From contig NZ_SPPC01000001.1 in NCBI RefSeq assembly GCF_004570975.1, positions 310,001 through 374,000 on the forward strand: a stretch of DNA of 64,000 nucleotides. The letters are read 5' to 3'. Shown piece after piece: positions 57,630-64,000 of the stretch. Each line of letters opens with the position of its first letter. Positions within the stretch are counted from its first letter, which is position 1. This stretch comes from Barnesiella sp. WM24 (GTDB lineage: Bacteria; Bacteroidota; Bacteroidia; Bacteroidales; Muribaculaceae). The position numbers were made by a program, and so were the translations under genes. Under the pieces are notes generated by a model. It saw nothing but the letters and a program-made list of their open reading frames with translations, was not told where the DNA came from and did no database searches.

Positions 57630-57647
57630 TTGCATTTTCCGTGCCAA
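57630..57647 (-). promoter_or_regulatory. Sigma-54 (-24/-12) promoter of the nine-gene efflux operon
   Basis: On the minus strand TGGCACGGAAAATGCAA has the invariant GG and GC separated by exactly 10 bases and the -24 element TGGCAC in full; only the first T of TTGC is changed. Transcription would begin near 57620. The operon encodes an NtrC-type activator. Confidence 0.72.
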
Positions 57648-57683
57648 AAACATAAACTATTGGGAATCAACATTATCACAACA

Positions 57684-57716
57684 GGACTATTGTCCGATAA
57701 CGGACACTTTATGTCC
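57684..57716. promoter_or_regulatory. GGAC/GTCC repeat cluster, candidate activator binding site
   Basis: Alternating half-sites GGAC (57684), GTCC (57692), GGAC (57702) and GTCC (57713) include the inverted repeat TGTCCG-ATAA-CGGACA at 57691-57706. They lie about 65-95 bases upstream of the predicted sigma-54 start point, a usual place for an NtrC-type enhancer. Confidence 0.5.
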
Positions 57717-57778
57717 ATATTCAATAAAAAACGGCATGCCTTACATTACATACCTGCGACACAATTCACTTTTTTTCT

Positions 57779-57786
57779 TAACTTTG
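57779..57786 (+). promoter_or_regulatory. Promoter -7 box almost touching the start codon at 57795
   Basis: TAACTTTG ends 8 bases before the ATG, so the transcript would start at or next to the A of ATG, giving a leaderless mRNA. Confidence 0.5.
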
Positions 57787-57794
57787 ACTCCACT

Positions 57795-58289
57795 ATGACA
57801 ACTGACATATACAAAGTGGGGGCGTCGACGCTCGCCACATACATAATGAAACTATGGTGTCGCCGCAACTGGTGGCTTATTGCGCTGCCACCGGCAGCAT
57901 GTCTTGTGCTTGCCGCCGCCGTCGATGTAAAATTTCTTCTGATCGCGCTTATGATGGCATTCGTCATACTGCCGCCCATAATGATTACAGTATATTTCTA
58001 TCACGCGCTTGCCCCGGAGGCGCGCATGTCGATACTCCCTCATCACACACAGCTCTCGGAAGAGGGGCTCAGACTCGTGTATGAACCGATGGCGGAGGAT
58101 ATACCGGCAAGAGATGACGACATGATAACGTGGAGCCGCATAAAAGGCATCAAAATCACACAAGAATATATCGCGTACCGACTTGACTCCGGGAAATACT
58201 GCATATTACTTATCCCGAGGTCGGCATTTAAGAGCCCGGAGCAATATGACGGGTGGATAATGATGCAAAAACGCTATATGGCCTGCTGA
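57795..58289 (+). CDS. YcxB-like small membrane protein
   Basis: 164 aa from the ATG at 57795; the frame is open further upstream, but that part overlaps the divergent control region and is not protein-like. Two membrane helices at about 25-65 (WLIALPPAACLVLAAAV, LLIALMMAFVILPPIMITVYFYHAL) precede a cytoplasmic domain ending in ISWSRIKGI-like, YILLIPRSAF-like segments (seen as ITWSRIKGIKITQEYIAYRL and CILLIPRSAFKSPEQ), the hallmark of YcxB-like C-terminal domains. Function unknown. It is divergent from the efflux operon and 29 bases before the GH28 gene. Confidence 0.75.
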   Translation: MTTDIYKVGASTLATYIMKLWCRRNWWLIALPPAACLVLAAAVDVKFLLIALMMAFVILPPIMITVYFYHALAPEARMSILPHHTQLSEEGLRLVYEPMAEDIPARDDDMITWSRIKGIKITQEYIAYRLDSGKYCILLIPRSAFKSPEQYDGWIMMQKRYMAC

Positions 58290-58318
58290 AATCGCTAACA
58301 ATTTTTTATATCTTCACC

Positions 58319-59704
58319 ATGCTTAAACACTTATTTTCTTGCCTGATACTGGCAGCCGCATCGCTTGGAGCCGCTGCCACCGACCATTCAGCTGTCCGCG
58401 AGGCTTTGCGCGACAGCATCCTGTCATCTATAAGCGGAGCCGAAATCAGCGGCAACCGCGTGAAAATAACCGATTTCGGAGCCAAAGGCGACGGGATGAA
58501 AGACTGCCGTAAGGCTTTTGAAAAAGCCATGCGCCACGCCGACAAAAAAGGCGGCGTAAGAATATCAGTACCCCCGGGCACATATTATATCAAAGGTCCC
58601 GTAACGTTGACAAGCAATGTATGTATAGACCTTGAAGAGGGCGCAACGCTGAAGTTTGACCCCGACCCTGAGCTGTATCCCGTAGTAAGCACAAGCTGGG
58701 AAGGCACATTTCTTTACAATTACTCTCCCATGATTTACGGATATGGGCTAAAAAATGTGGCAATCACCGGAAAGGGCACGATCGACGGAAATGCCATGTC
58801 GACATTTGCCACCTGGAAAAAATCGCAGAAAGCCGGTCAAAAACGAAGCCGTGACATGAATCACAATGCCACACCGGTGTCAGAACGGATATTTGGCGAC
58901 GGCTACTACCTGCGCCCGCAACTCATCCAGCTGTATGAATGTAGCGGCGTGACCGTAGAAGGAGTGAAAATCATTAATTCGCCGTTCTGGTGTGTCCATC
59001 TGCTTAAAAGCGAAAATATAATATGCCGCTCAATCCGCTATGACGCCAAACTGATAAACAACGACGGCATCGACCCTGAATGTTCCCGCAACATTCTTAT
59101 CGAAGACATCTACTTTGACAATGGTGACGACAACATAGCCATAAAGAGCGGCCGTGACAATGACGGATGGACGCTCGGCTCGCCGACTGAGAATGTCATC
59201 ATCAGAAACTGTCATTTCAAGGGACTCCACGCAGTAGTGATCGGAAGCGAAATGTCGGCGGGTGTACGCAATATCATCATCGAGGACTGCGACTACTCGG
59301 GCTATTGCAAGCGCGGCATATATGTCAAGACCAACCCTGACCGTGGAGGATTTGTCGAGAATATCCATGTCAGCAATTGTCGGTTTGGTGAAGTCGAGGA
59401 CCTGTTTTACGTGACAAGCAGATATGCCGGCGAGGGGCTTGACAACGACCGATATTCAACCATACGCGGCATATATGTAGACGGGCTCACTTGTGACAAG
59501 GCGACAGCCGCCGCACTCGTCGTACAAGGCACTTCTCAAAAACCGGTATCTGACATCTATTTCAACAATGTCTCGGCGGGTGATGCAAAAATCGGCATAA
59601 GCTTCTCCAACACCACAGGAGTCGTAATGAACGACTGCCATATAGGAGGAATAGCAGGAACACCGACACAAGCAGCTGAAAAAGACAAAATTTTTGACCG
59701 CTGA
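58319..59704 (+). CDS. GH28-family glycoside hydrolase (polygalacturonase-like)
   Basis: 461 aa from the ATG at 58319 with signal peptide (LFSCLILAAASLGAAATD). A pectin-lyase-like right-handed beta-helix starts with ITDFGAKGDGMKDC. The GH28 motifs are present: NNDGIDPECS (for NTDG), DNGDDNIAIKSG (the two catalytic Asp), LHAVVIGSEMSAGV (for GHG) and KRGIYVKTNPDRGG. It should cleave galacturonan-type or related pectic linkages in the periplasm or at the surface. No SusCD genes accompany it here, so it is not in a classical polysaccharide-utilisation locus. Confidence 0.92.
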   Translation: MLKHLFSCLILAAASLGAAATDHSAVREALRDSILSSISGAEISGNRVKITDFGAKGDGMKDCRKAFEKAMRHADKKGGVRISVPPGTYYIKGPVTLTSNVCIDLEEGATLKFDPDPELYPVVSTSWEGTFLYNYSPMIYGYGLKNVAITGKGTIDGNAMSTFATWKKSQKAGQKRSRDMNHNATPVSERIFGDGYYLRPQLIQLYECSGVTVEGVKIINSPFWCVHLLKSENIICRSIRYDAKLINNDGIDPECSRNILIEDIYFDNGDDNIAIKSGRDNDGWTLGSPTENVIIRNCHFKGLHAVVIGSEMSAGVRNIIIEDCDYSGYCKRGIYVKTNPDRGGFVENIHVSNCRFGEVEDLFYVTSRYAGEGLDNDRYSTIRGIYVDGLTCDKATAAALVVQGTSQKPVSDIYFNNVSAGDAKIGISFSNTTGVVMNDCHIGGIAGTPTQAAEKDKIFDR

Positions 59705-59735
59705 AGCCTCGACAGTCTCCGCCTGAACGCCAGCC

Positions 59736-59751
59736 GATTACAATTGTAATC
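59736..59751. repeat. Perfect 16-bp palindrome after the GH28 gene
   Basis: GATTACAATTGTAATC lies 31 bases after the stop of the GH28 gene and 44 bases before the -33 element of the tRNA promoter. No T-run follows, so it is not an obvious terminator. Confidence 0.5.
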
Positions 59752-59794
59752 TGCATCTCACTCAAAAAAATCACAAAAAAAGTCGCGCAAACGC

Positions 59795-59825
59795 TTGCAT
59801 ATATCACAAGAATCGCCTACCTTTG
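59795..59825 (+). promoter_or_regulatory. Promoter of tRNA-Ser
   Basis: TTG at 59795-59797, 20-base spacer, TACCTTTG at 59818-59825; the tRNA starts 17 bases later. Confidence 0.75.
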
Positions 59826-59841
59826 CACTCATAATCTCAGA

Positions 59842-59926
59842 GGAGAGGTGGCAGAGTGGTCGATTGCGGCGGTCTTGAAAACCGTTGAGGGTCACACCTC
59901 CGGGGGTTCGAATCCCTCCCTCTCCG
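59842..59926 (+). tRNA. tRNA-Ser (anticodon UGA)
   Basis: The acceptor stem GGAGAGG pairs with CCTCTCC, discriminator G. The anticodon arm is GCGGT-CTTGAAA-ACCGT with TGA in the centre. A long variable arm (GAGG...CCTC) marks a class II tRNA, and the T-loop TTCGAAT is present. CCA is not encoded. Phage genes begin immediately beyond it, so its 3' end is a likely integration target. Confidence 0.95.
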
Positions 59927-59931
59927 CTTCT

Positions 59932-60010
59932 AACATTGAAAATCAATGTTTTAGCGAATAAGTACCCGAAAAAGTACCCAAAAACGGACTTTTGAGGGTA
60001 CTTTTCTTTT
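59932..60010 (+). terminator. Two hairpins behind tRNA-Ser
   Basis: The first hairpin is AACATTGA/TCAATGTT (59932-59950, followed by TTAG). The second is AAAAGTACCC/GGGTACTTTT (59970-59979 with 59996-60005) followed by CTTTTAT. AGTACCC occurs twice in direct orientation (59961 and 59973). These could end the tRNA transcript; they may also be the arm sites or junction of the integrated element. Confidence 0.6.
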
Positions 60011-60063
60011 ATCCGGGGCCAATATAAAGCCGGAAGCCCCGCCCGGCTCCCGGCTCTATTCGT

Positions 60064-60681
60064 TTATTTACCTTTGGCGGCCCGGTGCATCTTTATCGCC
60101 ACCTTCAAGCCGATAATTATCGCGTAGACACAGAACACGCCGACGACTGCCAAATATAGCCAATCCCAAATAGTGGTCTTTGGCTTTTCCTCGGTCTTGG
60201 TGTCGGTATCTTTCTTCGCTTCGGCGTTGATGTCCTGTTTTTCCGTGTCGTCTTCGGTAGTGGTTCGGTCGGCCTGTGCTTCCGTCCGGCTTTGCTCGTT
60301 TTTCTCCCCGTTAAGAACTGCCCGGCCTTTCGTGATGCTTTTCACGTTGGGGGGCTTCGCCTTCTCCCCGTTCTCGGAAGCGGTAGCGGCTATTACTGTA
60401 TTAAGCCAATCCGGGGCCGTACTGTCGTTAGGGAATGAAGGGAAGCCGCCGGGGTAAAACTCCACCGTTGTAAAATCTACTACCACGTTCCGGCGTTCGT
60501 CGGTCGTTATGTTGGTAATTATCCCCGCCTTCTCTATAGATCCGGCGTGGTGTTGTTTCTCGGTCGTCGCCGTAAACTGCGCTTCGGCCTGGGTGTTGGT
60601 CGCCGTCGCCTTCCGGCTCGTCGTACAGGCGGACGCGAAAAGCGCAAGCACAACTATAAGAATTTGGGCTACTCGGTTCAT
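60064..60681 (-). CDS. Unimolecular-spanin-like phage lipoprotein
   Basis: 205 aa. The N-terminus is a lipoprotein signal ending in LFASAC (Cys19), and the C-terminus carries one membrane helix ([23 protein letters not shown]) followed by a short basic tail. An outer-membrane lipid anchor at one end and an inner-membrane helix at the other, joined by a long Thr/Glu/Lys-rich periplasmic stretch, is the layout of u-spanins (for example phage T1 gp11), which fuse the two membranes in the last step of lysis. Its ATG overlaps the endolysin stop (ATGA), which fits a lysis cassette. Assignment rests on topology and position, not on sequence similarity. Confidence 0.65.
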   Translation of the reverse strand: MNRVAQILIVVLALFASACTTSRKATATNTQAEAQFTATTEKQHHAGSIEKAGIITNITTDERRNVVVDFTTVEFYPGGFPSFPNDSTAPDWLNTVIAATASENGEKAKPPNVKSITKGRAVLNGEKNEQSRTEAQADRTTTEDDTEKQDINAEAKKDTDTKTEEKPKTTIWDWLYLAVVGVFCVYAIIIGLKVAIKMHRAAKGK

Positions 60682-61250
60682 ACGTCGGGGAAGGTTATTG
60701 TTTTTTCGGGGTTGGTGTTGTGGGTAAGACTTCCGTACTTAATACGGTTAAGACGCTTAAGCCATCCGTTCCCAAATCGCTTTTGCGAAGGGTTGGCGGC
60801 TACGATGCCTTCAATGAAGGCGACGCGGGCGGCTTTTATCCTGTCGAACAGGGCGCGGGGGTTCCGCGCGTTAAGGGCGGCTAAGGTCTTTTCGCCTACA
60901 ATGCCGTCCACCTTCACGCCGAGAAGGGCCTGAACCTTCGTTATTCCGTGCTTGCCGGAAGCCCATACCCAATCGACGACAATGTTAGCGACTGACTGCG
61001 ACGCTATGCGGTCGGCTTTCCACCGGTTCCAATAGTGCGGACGCATTACGCGCTCTATTGCGTCGGTGTCGGTTATCTTCTTGAGGTCGTCTACGTCTAT
61101 ATCGCCGTCGCCGTCCTTATCGTAGCCAACTTGTCGCCACGTTGCAATAGTTACTCCTTTGTTGGTCGCTCCGCCCCGGTCGTAGGGGTCGTTTACAAAC
61201 CCGCCTTCGTGCGACAAAATGAAGGGGGCTAATACTGCTAAATTTGCCAT
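60678..61250 (-). CDS. Phage endolysin, GH108 lysozyme
   Basis: 190 aa muramidase. The N-terminal GH108 motif [25 protein letters not shown] contains the catalytic Glu15; the C-terminal part ([23 protein letters not shown]) is the peptidoglycan-binding domain that accompanies GH108. [11 protein letters not shown] stretch in the middle looks like a calcium-binding loop. No signal peptide, so release depends on a holin. It lies 14 bases downstream of the membrane protein gene and overlaps the spanin gene. Confidence 0.92.
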   Translation of the reverse strand: MANLAVLAPFILSHEGGFVNDPYDRGGATNKGVTIATWRQVGYDKDGDGDIDVDDLKKITDTDAIERVMRPHYWNRWKADRIASQSVANIVVDWVWASGKHGITKVQALLGVKVDGIVGEKTLAALNARNPRALFDRIKAARVAFIEGIVAANPSQKRFGNGWLKRLNRIKYGSLTHNTNPEKTITFPDV

Positions 61251-61264
61251 GTGGTTTTAATTGA

Positions 61265-61870
61265 TTAGTCTATAAATGCCGGTAGAATGTACTGAATATT
61301 CATAGCGGCTTCGTGAAGAATGGCGCGGGCTTCTCCTTCGTCTATTTCCGTGCCGTGTGTGAACTCGCAAAAAATTGAGCCTACCCAATCGTGGGAATTG
61401 TCGGAAAGGCGTTTTATAATTACTTGCTCCGTTCCGCAGGACGAAAGTAAGGATTTCGCGTAGCGGTCGGATACTTCGTTATCTATGTCCGTTATGAACA
61501 TAAACAAGTTCTTCGTTAGTTCACTGCAAAACTTTGCTACGTCGCACATCTTAAGGTTTTGAATACGCGGCTTCATGCTTTCTACTCCTTTGCGCTTGCT
61601 TTCAAAGTAGATGCTAACCATACTTTCGTTCCCTAATGGGTGCGGCTGAACTATGTAAACGCGGTCGGCTTTTAGTTCGTGGAGTATCTCCCATAATTCG
61701 CCGTGAACTAACGCCGAATTGTCAGAACGACGCTTACGCTTTACTTCGTTTTCGCGTTGCATCTGCTCTACCTTCAAGTCGGTCAGTTTGTTTTTGGCGT
61801 ATTGGTTGTAACTAAACCACGCAGCTATAATTACACCAATCGCGCTTATTATTGCGGGTACGTTTTCCAT
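61265..61870 (-). CDS. Membrane-anchored phage protein, unknown
   Basis: 201 aa. One N-terminal membrane helix (VPAIISAIGVIIAAWFSYNQYA) is followed by a charged coil (KLTDLKVEQMQRENEVKRKRR) and a soluble domain of about 150 residues with conserved-looking segments YIVQPHPLG and SIYFESKRKGVESM. No family recognised. Being directly upstream of the endolysin it is the positional candidate for a holin or lysis regulator, though it is large and has only one membrane helix. Confidence 0.7.
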   Translation of the reverse strand: MENVPAIISAIGVIIAAWFSYNQYAKNKLTDLKVEQMQRENEVKRKRRSDNSALVHGELWEILHELKADRVYIVQPHPLGNESMVSIYFESKRKGVESMKPRIQNLKMCDVAKFCSELTKNLFMFITDIDNEVSDRYAKSLLSSCGTEQVIIKRLSDNSHDWVGSIFCEFTHGTEIDEGEARAILHEAAMNIQYILPAFID

Positions 61871-61885
61871 TGTCCTATGTCGTTT

Positions 61886-62308
61886 TTAGTACCCGGCCCC
61901 GGCGAGGTCAACTTTGACCATTGCCTTAATCTCGGCTACTCGGCGAAGGTGCGCGGTATAGGCGGCTTCCGCCTTTTCTGCTTCCTCGTCTTCAAGTAGC
62001 CCGGCGCGGGCGGCGTTGTAGTCGTTAATCAGTCCGAACTCTTCCGTTTCCGAAACTTCGGCACGAATGACGGCGCGGGTAAGGTCTTTGTAGTTGGGCG
62101 TTCCCCACACTTCCACGGTGTCGTAGTCATAGACTATCCGGGGGCTGACTATGTTAACGGCGGTGTCTGTTCCGTCCGGGGTTTCGTCGTCGGACTGAGC
62201 CACGGGTTCGGGTTCTTGGGTTCGGGCGGCTACGTTATAATTGTAGTGGTACGCGCCATTTCCGAGCGGCAAAATTGCCGCCGGCCTAACGTCTGAATTT
62301 GATTTCAT
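61886..62308 (-). CDS. Phage protein, unknown, next to the reverse transcriptase
   Basis: 140 aa, acidic, no membrane segment. It overlaps the 3' end of the reverse transcriptase gene by 23 bases in another frame, which points to coupled translation. The start (RPAAILPLGNGAYHYNYNV) is beta-like; the middle is negatively charged and Pro-rich; the C-terminal half (about 75-135) is predicted helical (GLLEDEEAEKAEAAYTAHLRRVAEIK). It could be an accessory protein of the retroelement, but it does not look like the four-helix Avd family. Confidence 0.7.
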   Translation of the reverse strand: MKSNSDVRPAAILPLGNGAYHYNYNVAARTQEPEPVAQSDDETPDGTDTAVNIVSPRIVYDYDTVEVWGTPNYKDLTRAVIRAEVSETEEFGLINDYNAARAGLLEDEEAEKAEAAYTAHLRRVAEIKAMVKVDLAGAGY

Positions 62309-63284
62309 ACGGGCTTATTTTATTAAGTTGGTTAATTAAGTATTGGCTATCGCTGTATTTAAGCCAACCCCACCACGGCGCAATAGCCTGTAAGAAGTCT
62401 TTCCGGGATATAGGGTTCTTGGCTTTCCTTAACTTCGCTATCTTCCTACAAAGGGCTTGTTTTATACCTTTCCTTATCCGTGTTTCGTTAAGGTAGAAGA
62501 CAAAGCCTAAAAAGTCTATGCCCCGGCCGTGTTTGTCGCTTCGGTCTAAGGCTACGGGGAATATTTGCTTATTCCTCTTTACCTCTATCCGTAGTTCTAC
62601 GGTAGAGTATCCCTCAATCTCCTTTAACAAACGGTGCAAAAACTCTTTATCGTTAGAAAGTATAATAAAGTCGTCGGCGTAGTTTATCAGCCACTTCGCG
62701 CCCATCTTCTCCTTAAGCCTGTGGCAAAGGTAGGTTATATAAAGGTTGGCGAAGTACGGACTTATAGGGCTACCCAGCATTACCCCTTCTTCGCTGTCTA
62801 TAATAGCGTCTAAATACCGAAGTATCTGTTTGTCCTTGATGCTCCTACGAACTAACGCCTTTAATACGTCGTGCTTTATCGTAGGGTAGAATTTCCGCAT
62901 ATCGAACTTAAGACAATACACCCGGCCGCTTTTGCGGGCTTCCTGTATGAAGCTGCGCGTTCTTAGTGCTGCCGGAAGCTGCCCGCGTTTCCTAATGCCG
63001 CAGTAACTATCGGCTATAAATACCTTATCCCAAATCGGGCGAAGTATCAACAACAGGGCGCGATGTATTATCTTGTCGGGGTTTTCGGGTAGAATGGTTA
63101 ACAGTCGTTCCTTACCGTCGTTTATGGTTATATTATAAGCGTCTGACGGTTGGAACTCGTCGCTATGAAGCAAAGCGCACACTTTCGCCGTGTTTTCGGG
63201 CTTATAGTGGTCGGACATACGGGCGGCGCGTTCTATGTTGTCCGCGTCGCTGAAACTGCCGAATAAATTACCGTGTCTTTTCAC
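62286..63284 (-). CDS. Reverse transcriptase, DGR-like
   Basis: 332 aa with start GTG at 63284 (the first ATG, at 63215, would drop the conserved KRHGNLF start). Motifs in order: KERLLTILPENPDKIIHRALL, KFDMRKFYPTI (catalytic Asp128), GVMLGSPISPYFANLYITYL (motif 4), NYADDFIILS (Asp204-Asp205), RGIDFLGFVFY. Overall length and motif spacing match diversity-generating retroelement RTs, and no maturase, endonuclease or retron ncRNA is seen. Motif 4 has SP where DGR enzymes usually have SQ. A template-repeat-like segment lies 133 bases upstream. The stop is TAG. Confidence 0.88.
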   Translation of the reverse strand: MKRHGNLFGSFSDADNIERAARMSDHYKPENTAKVCALLHSDEFQPSDAYNITINDGKERLLTILPENPDKIIHRALLLILRPIWDKVFIADSYCGIRKRGQLPAALRTRSFIQEARKSGRVYCLKFDMRKFYPTIKHDVLKALVRRSIKDKQILRYLDAIIDSEEGVMLGSPISPYFANLYITYLCHRLKEKMGAKWLINYADDFIILSNDKEFLHRLLKEIEGYSTVELRIEVKRNKQIFPVALDRSDKHGRGIDFLGFVFYLNETRIRKGIKQALCRKIAKLRKAKNPISRKDFLQAIAPWWGWLKYSDSQYLINQLNKISPYEIKFRR

Positions 63285-63416
63285 TTCTTTTATTGCTTTG
63301 CTGATTACTTGGCGTTCTTCGGCGCAAGCCTACCAAAAGCCAATAATTATTACTATTTTTCGCCAAGAGGCGGGGTCTTTGCCATTTCAAGTTATAAGCC
63401 CTTATTTCTAAGGTTA

Positions 63417-63554
63417 TCAGTAATTCCGAGAGCCGATGTTCGCATTCGTATTCGAAGCCGCGTTGTTCGTATTCGCATACGAAAGCCCGGCATTCGCGCC
63501 GTTATTCGCGTTCCCGCCGAACAAAACGCCCGTAGGCAAACAACCCAATTCGTT
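63417..63554 (-). repeat. DGR template repeat (TR), non-coding
   Basis: Read on the minus strand, one frame is open from the TAA of the upstream gene to TGA at 63417-63419, but has no start codon. It would encode an Asn-rich string with segments such as GGNANNGANAGLSY and NTNNAASNTNANIGSR. These AAC/AAT-dense codons and the NNA-SN-N-NIG pattern are typical of DGR template repeats, whose adenines are mutated on transfer into a variable repeat. The densest part is about 63438-63518. A small hairpin (CCTTA-GAAA-TAAGG) follows it. No matching variable repeat is seen elsewhere in the window. Confidence 0.78.
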
Positions 63555-63989
63555 TTATTCAAAGTAGTAGCGCGTACCCGAAGCCCTCATAGTGACTTTT
63601 CGCGGGAAGGCGTTACGCTTCTTAATCTCACGAAGAACGTATTTTATTTCGGTGGAATTGGTAAAGAACTTTTCCACTTGGCCCGGCTTGTCAGGGCTGT
63701 TGTCCGGGTGCTTTATCTTCACTAAGAAGCGTTCGTTTCCGAACTTTGTTTTTACTCCGTCGATGAAGTCAAGCACAAGGAAGGAAAGGTTTATTAGTTT
63801 TTGCTACGTGGTTTCGCGGCAGTTGAACTGCTTGTTTGTTTCGTCCTGTGGAATGTTCAAGAAGGCGAGGCTTCCGTCGTCTTCTACTGTGGGCTTGGTG
63901 TTGTAGTCGCTCATCGCTATTTCGTGTTTAGTTCTTGCTACCCATTGGCGTAATGCTCTGTCGGCTTGTCGCAAAGGGTCTATTTCCAT
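63555..63989 (-). pseudogene. Phage protein gene interrupted by an in-frame TAG
   Basis: One frame runs from ATG 63989 to TAA 63555 with a single TAG at 63804-63806. The upstream part is 61 aa (start MEIDPLRQADRALRQWVART; an internal ATG begins MSDYNTKPTVEDDG). The downstream part has no ATG start and is protein-like from the codon after TAG (QKLINLSFLVLDFIDGVKTK), with ERFLVKIKHPDN and KKRNAFPRKVTM, in the style of an OB-fold DNA-binding domain. A GTG at 63776 could start a separate 73-aa protein but would remove the first beta strand. Options are a nonsense-mutated gene, amber readthrough, or two genes. Confidence 0.5.
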
Positions 63990-64000
63990 AATTTGTCTTT

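Noticed and set aside
57630-57794. A longer N-terminus for the YcxB-like protein starting at 57630
   Set aside because: It would run through the sigma-54 promoter, the GGAC/GTCC repeats and the -7 box; the residues are not protein-like.
63285-63416. An N-terminal extension of the reverse transcriptase through a TAG codon
   Set aside because: The sequence just before the GTG is somewhat protein-like, but further upstream it becomes low quality, and the family N-terminus begins at the GTG.
63273-63725. A 150-codon plus-strand frame with a VRIRIR repeat
   Set aside because: The Arg/Ile/Val repeat is the complement of the Asn/Ala codons of the template repeat; the strand is opposite to all phage genes.
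59940-64000. A complete mobile element or integrase
   Set aside because: No integrase, transposase or relaxase is visible in this stretch; only lysis and retroelement genes are. I therefore annotate phage genes but do not draw element borders.
1-64000. CRISPR arrays, rRNA operons, insertion sequences
   Set aside because: No regularly spaced repeats, no rRNA-like stretches and no transposase genes were seen on either strand.

Overview
The window reads as a chromosome segment of a gut-type Bacteroidales bacterium, possibly Muribaculaceae (family-level placement is a guess from protein flavour). Supporting signs are Bacteroidetes-type promoters (-7 box TAnnTTTG, sometimes with TTG about 20 bases upstream), families largely confined to the phylum (DUF4249, DUF4250, DUF4251, Omp28-type proteins, the Bacteroidetes form of GlmU, a 29-residue AURKAIP1/COX24 ribosomal peptide), and few obvious Shine-Dalgarno sequences. 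Coding density is high and codons are GC-rich at third positions.

Layout. 1-3516: end of a sugar-phosphate transferase for surface polysaccharide, recQ and a Crp/Fnr-type regulator. 3658-10482: a tripartite RND efflux operon followed closely by a divergent LpxA-like acyltransferase. 10612-17052: a lipid kinase, a three-gene glycogen/alpha-glucan operon (debranching enzyme, GT4 synthase, GH57) and ferritin. 17137-22660 (minus): RNase G, the COX24 peptide, HU, L-asparaginase and methionyl-tRNA synthetase. 22894-28003: small conserved proteins, an Omp28 protein, FolB, a stretch with two micro-ORFs between a promoter and a terminator, and the GlmU-like enzyme. 28026-32290: a lipoprotein / TonB receptor / DUF4249 operon. 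32438-45434: antiporter, asd, porin, MFS carrier, amino-acid exchanger, a pyruvoyl-type decarboxylase, argB, prfB (with a programmed frameshift) and an acyl-CoA ligase. 45647-57596: an outer-membrane protein and a nine-gene efflux operon (adaptor, four FtsX-like permeases, one ATPase, TolC, NtrC-type regulator, histidine kinase) with a sigma-54-type promoter at its head. 57795-59704: a small membrane protein and a GH28 enzyme.

From tRNA-Ser at 59842 to the right edge the content changes to phage genes, all on the minus strand: a unimolecular-spanin-like lipoprotein, a GH108 endolysin, a membrane protein, an unknown protein, a reverse transcriptase, and, directly upstream of the reverse transcriptase, a non-coding Asn-codon-rich segment that looks like the template repeat of a diversity-generating retroelement (DGR). 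The variable target gene and the integrase are not in the window.

The points I would follow first are the DGR with its unusual reverse transcriptase, the pyruvoyl decarboxylase plus GadC-like exchanger pair, the sigma-54 promoter with GGAC/GTCC repeats in front of the efflux operon that ends in its own candidate activator, and the two micro-ORFs at 26242-26524.
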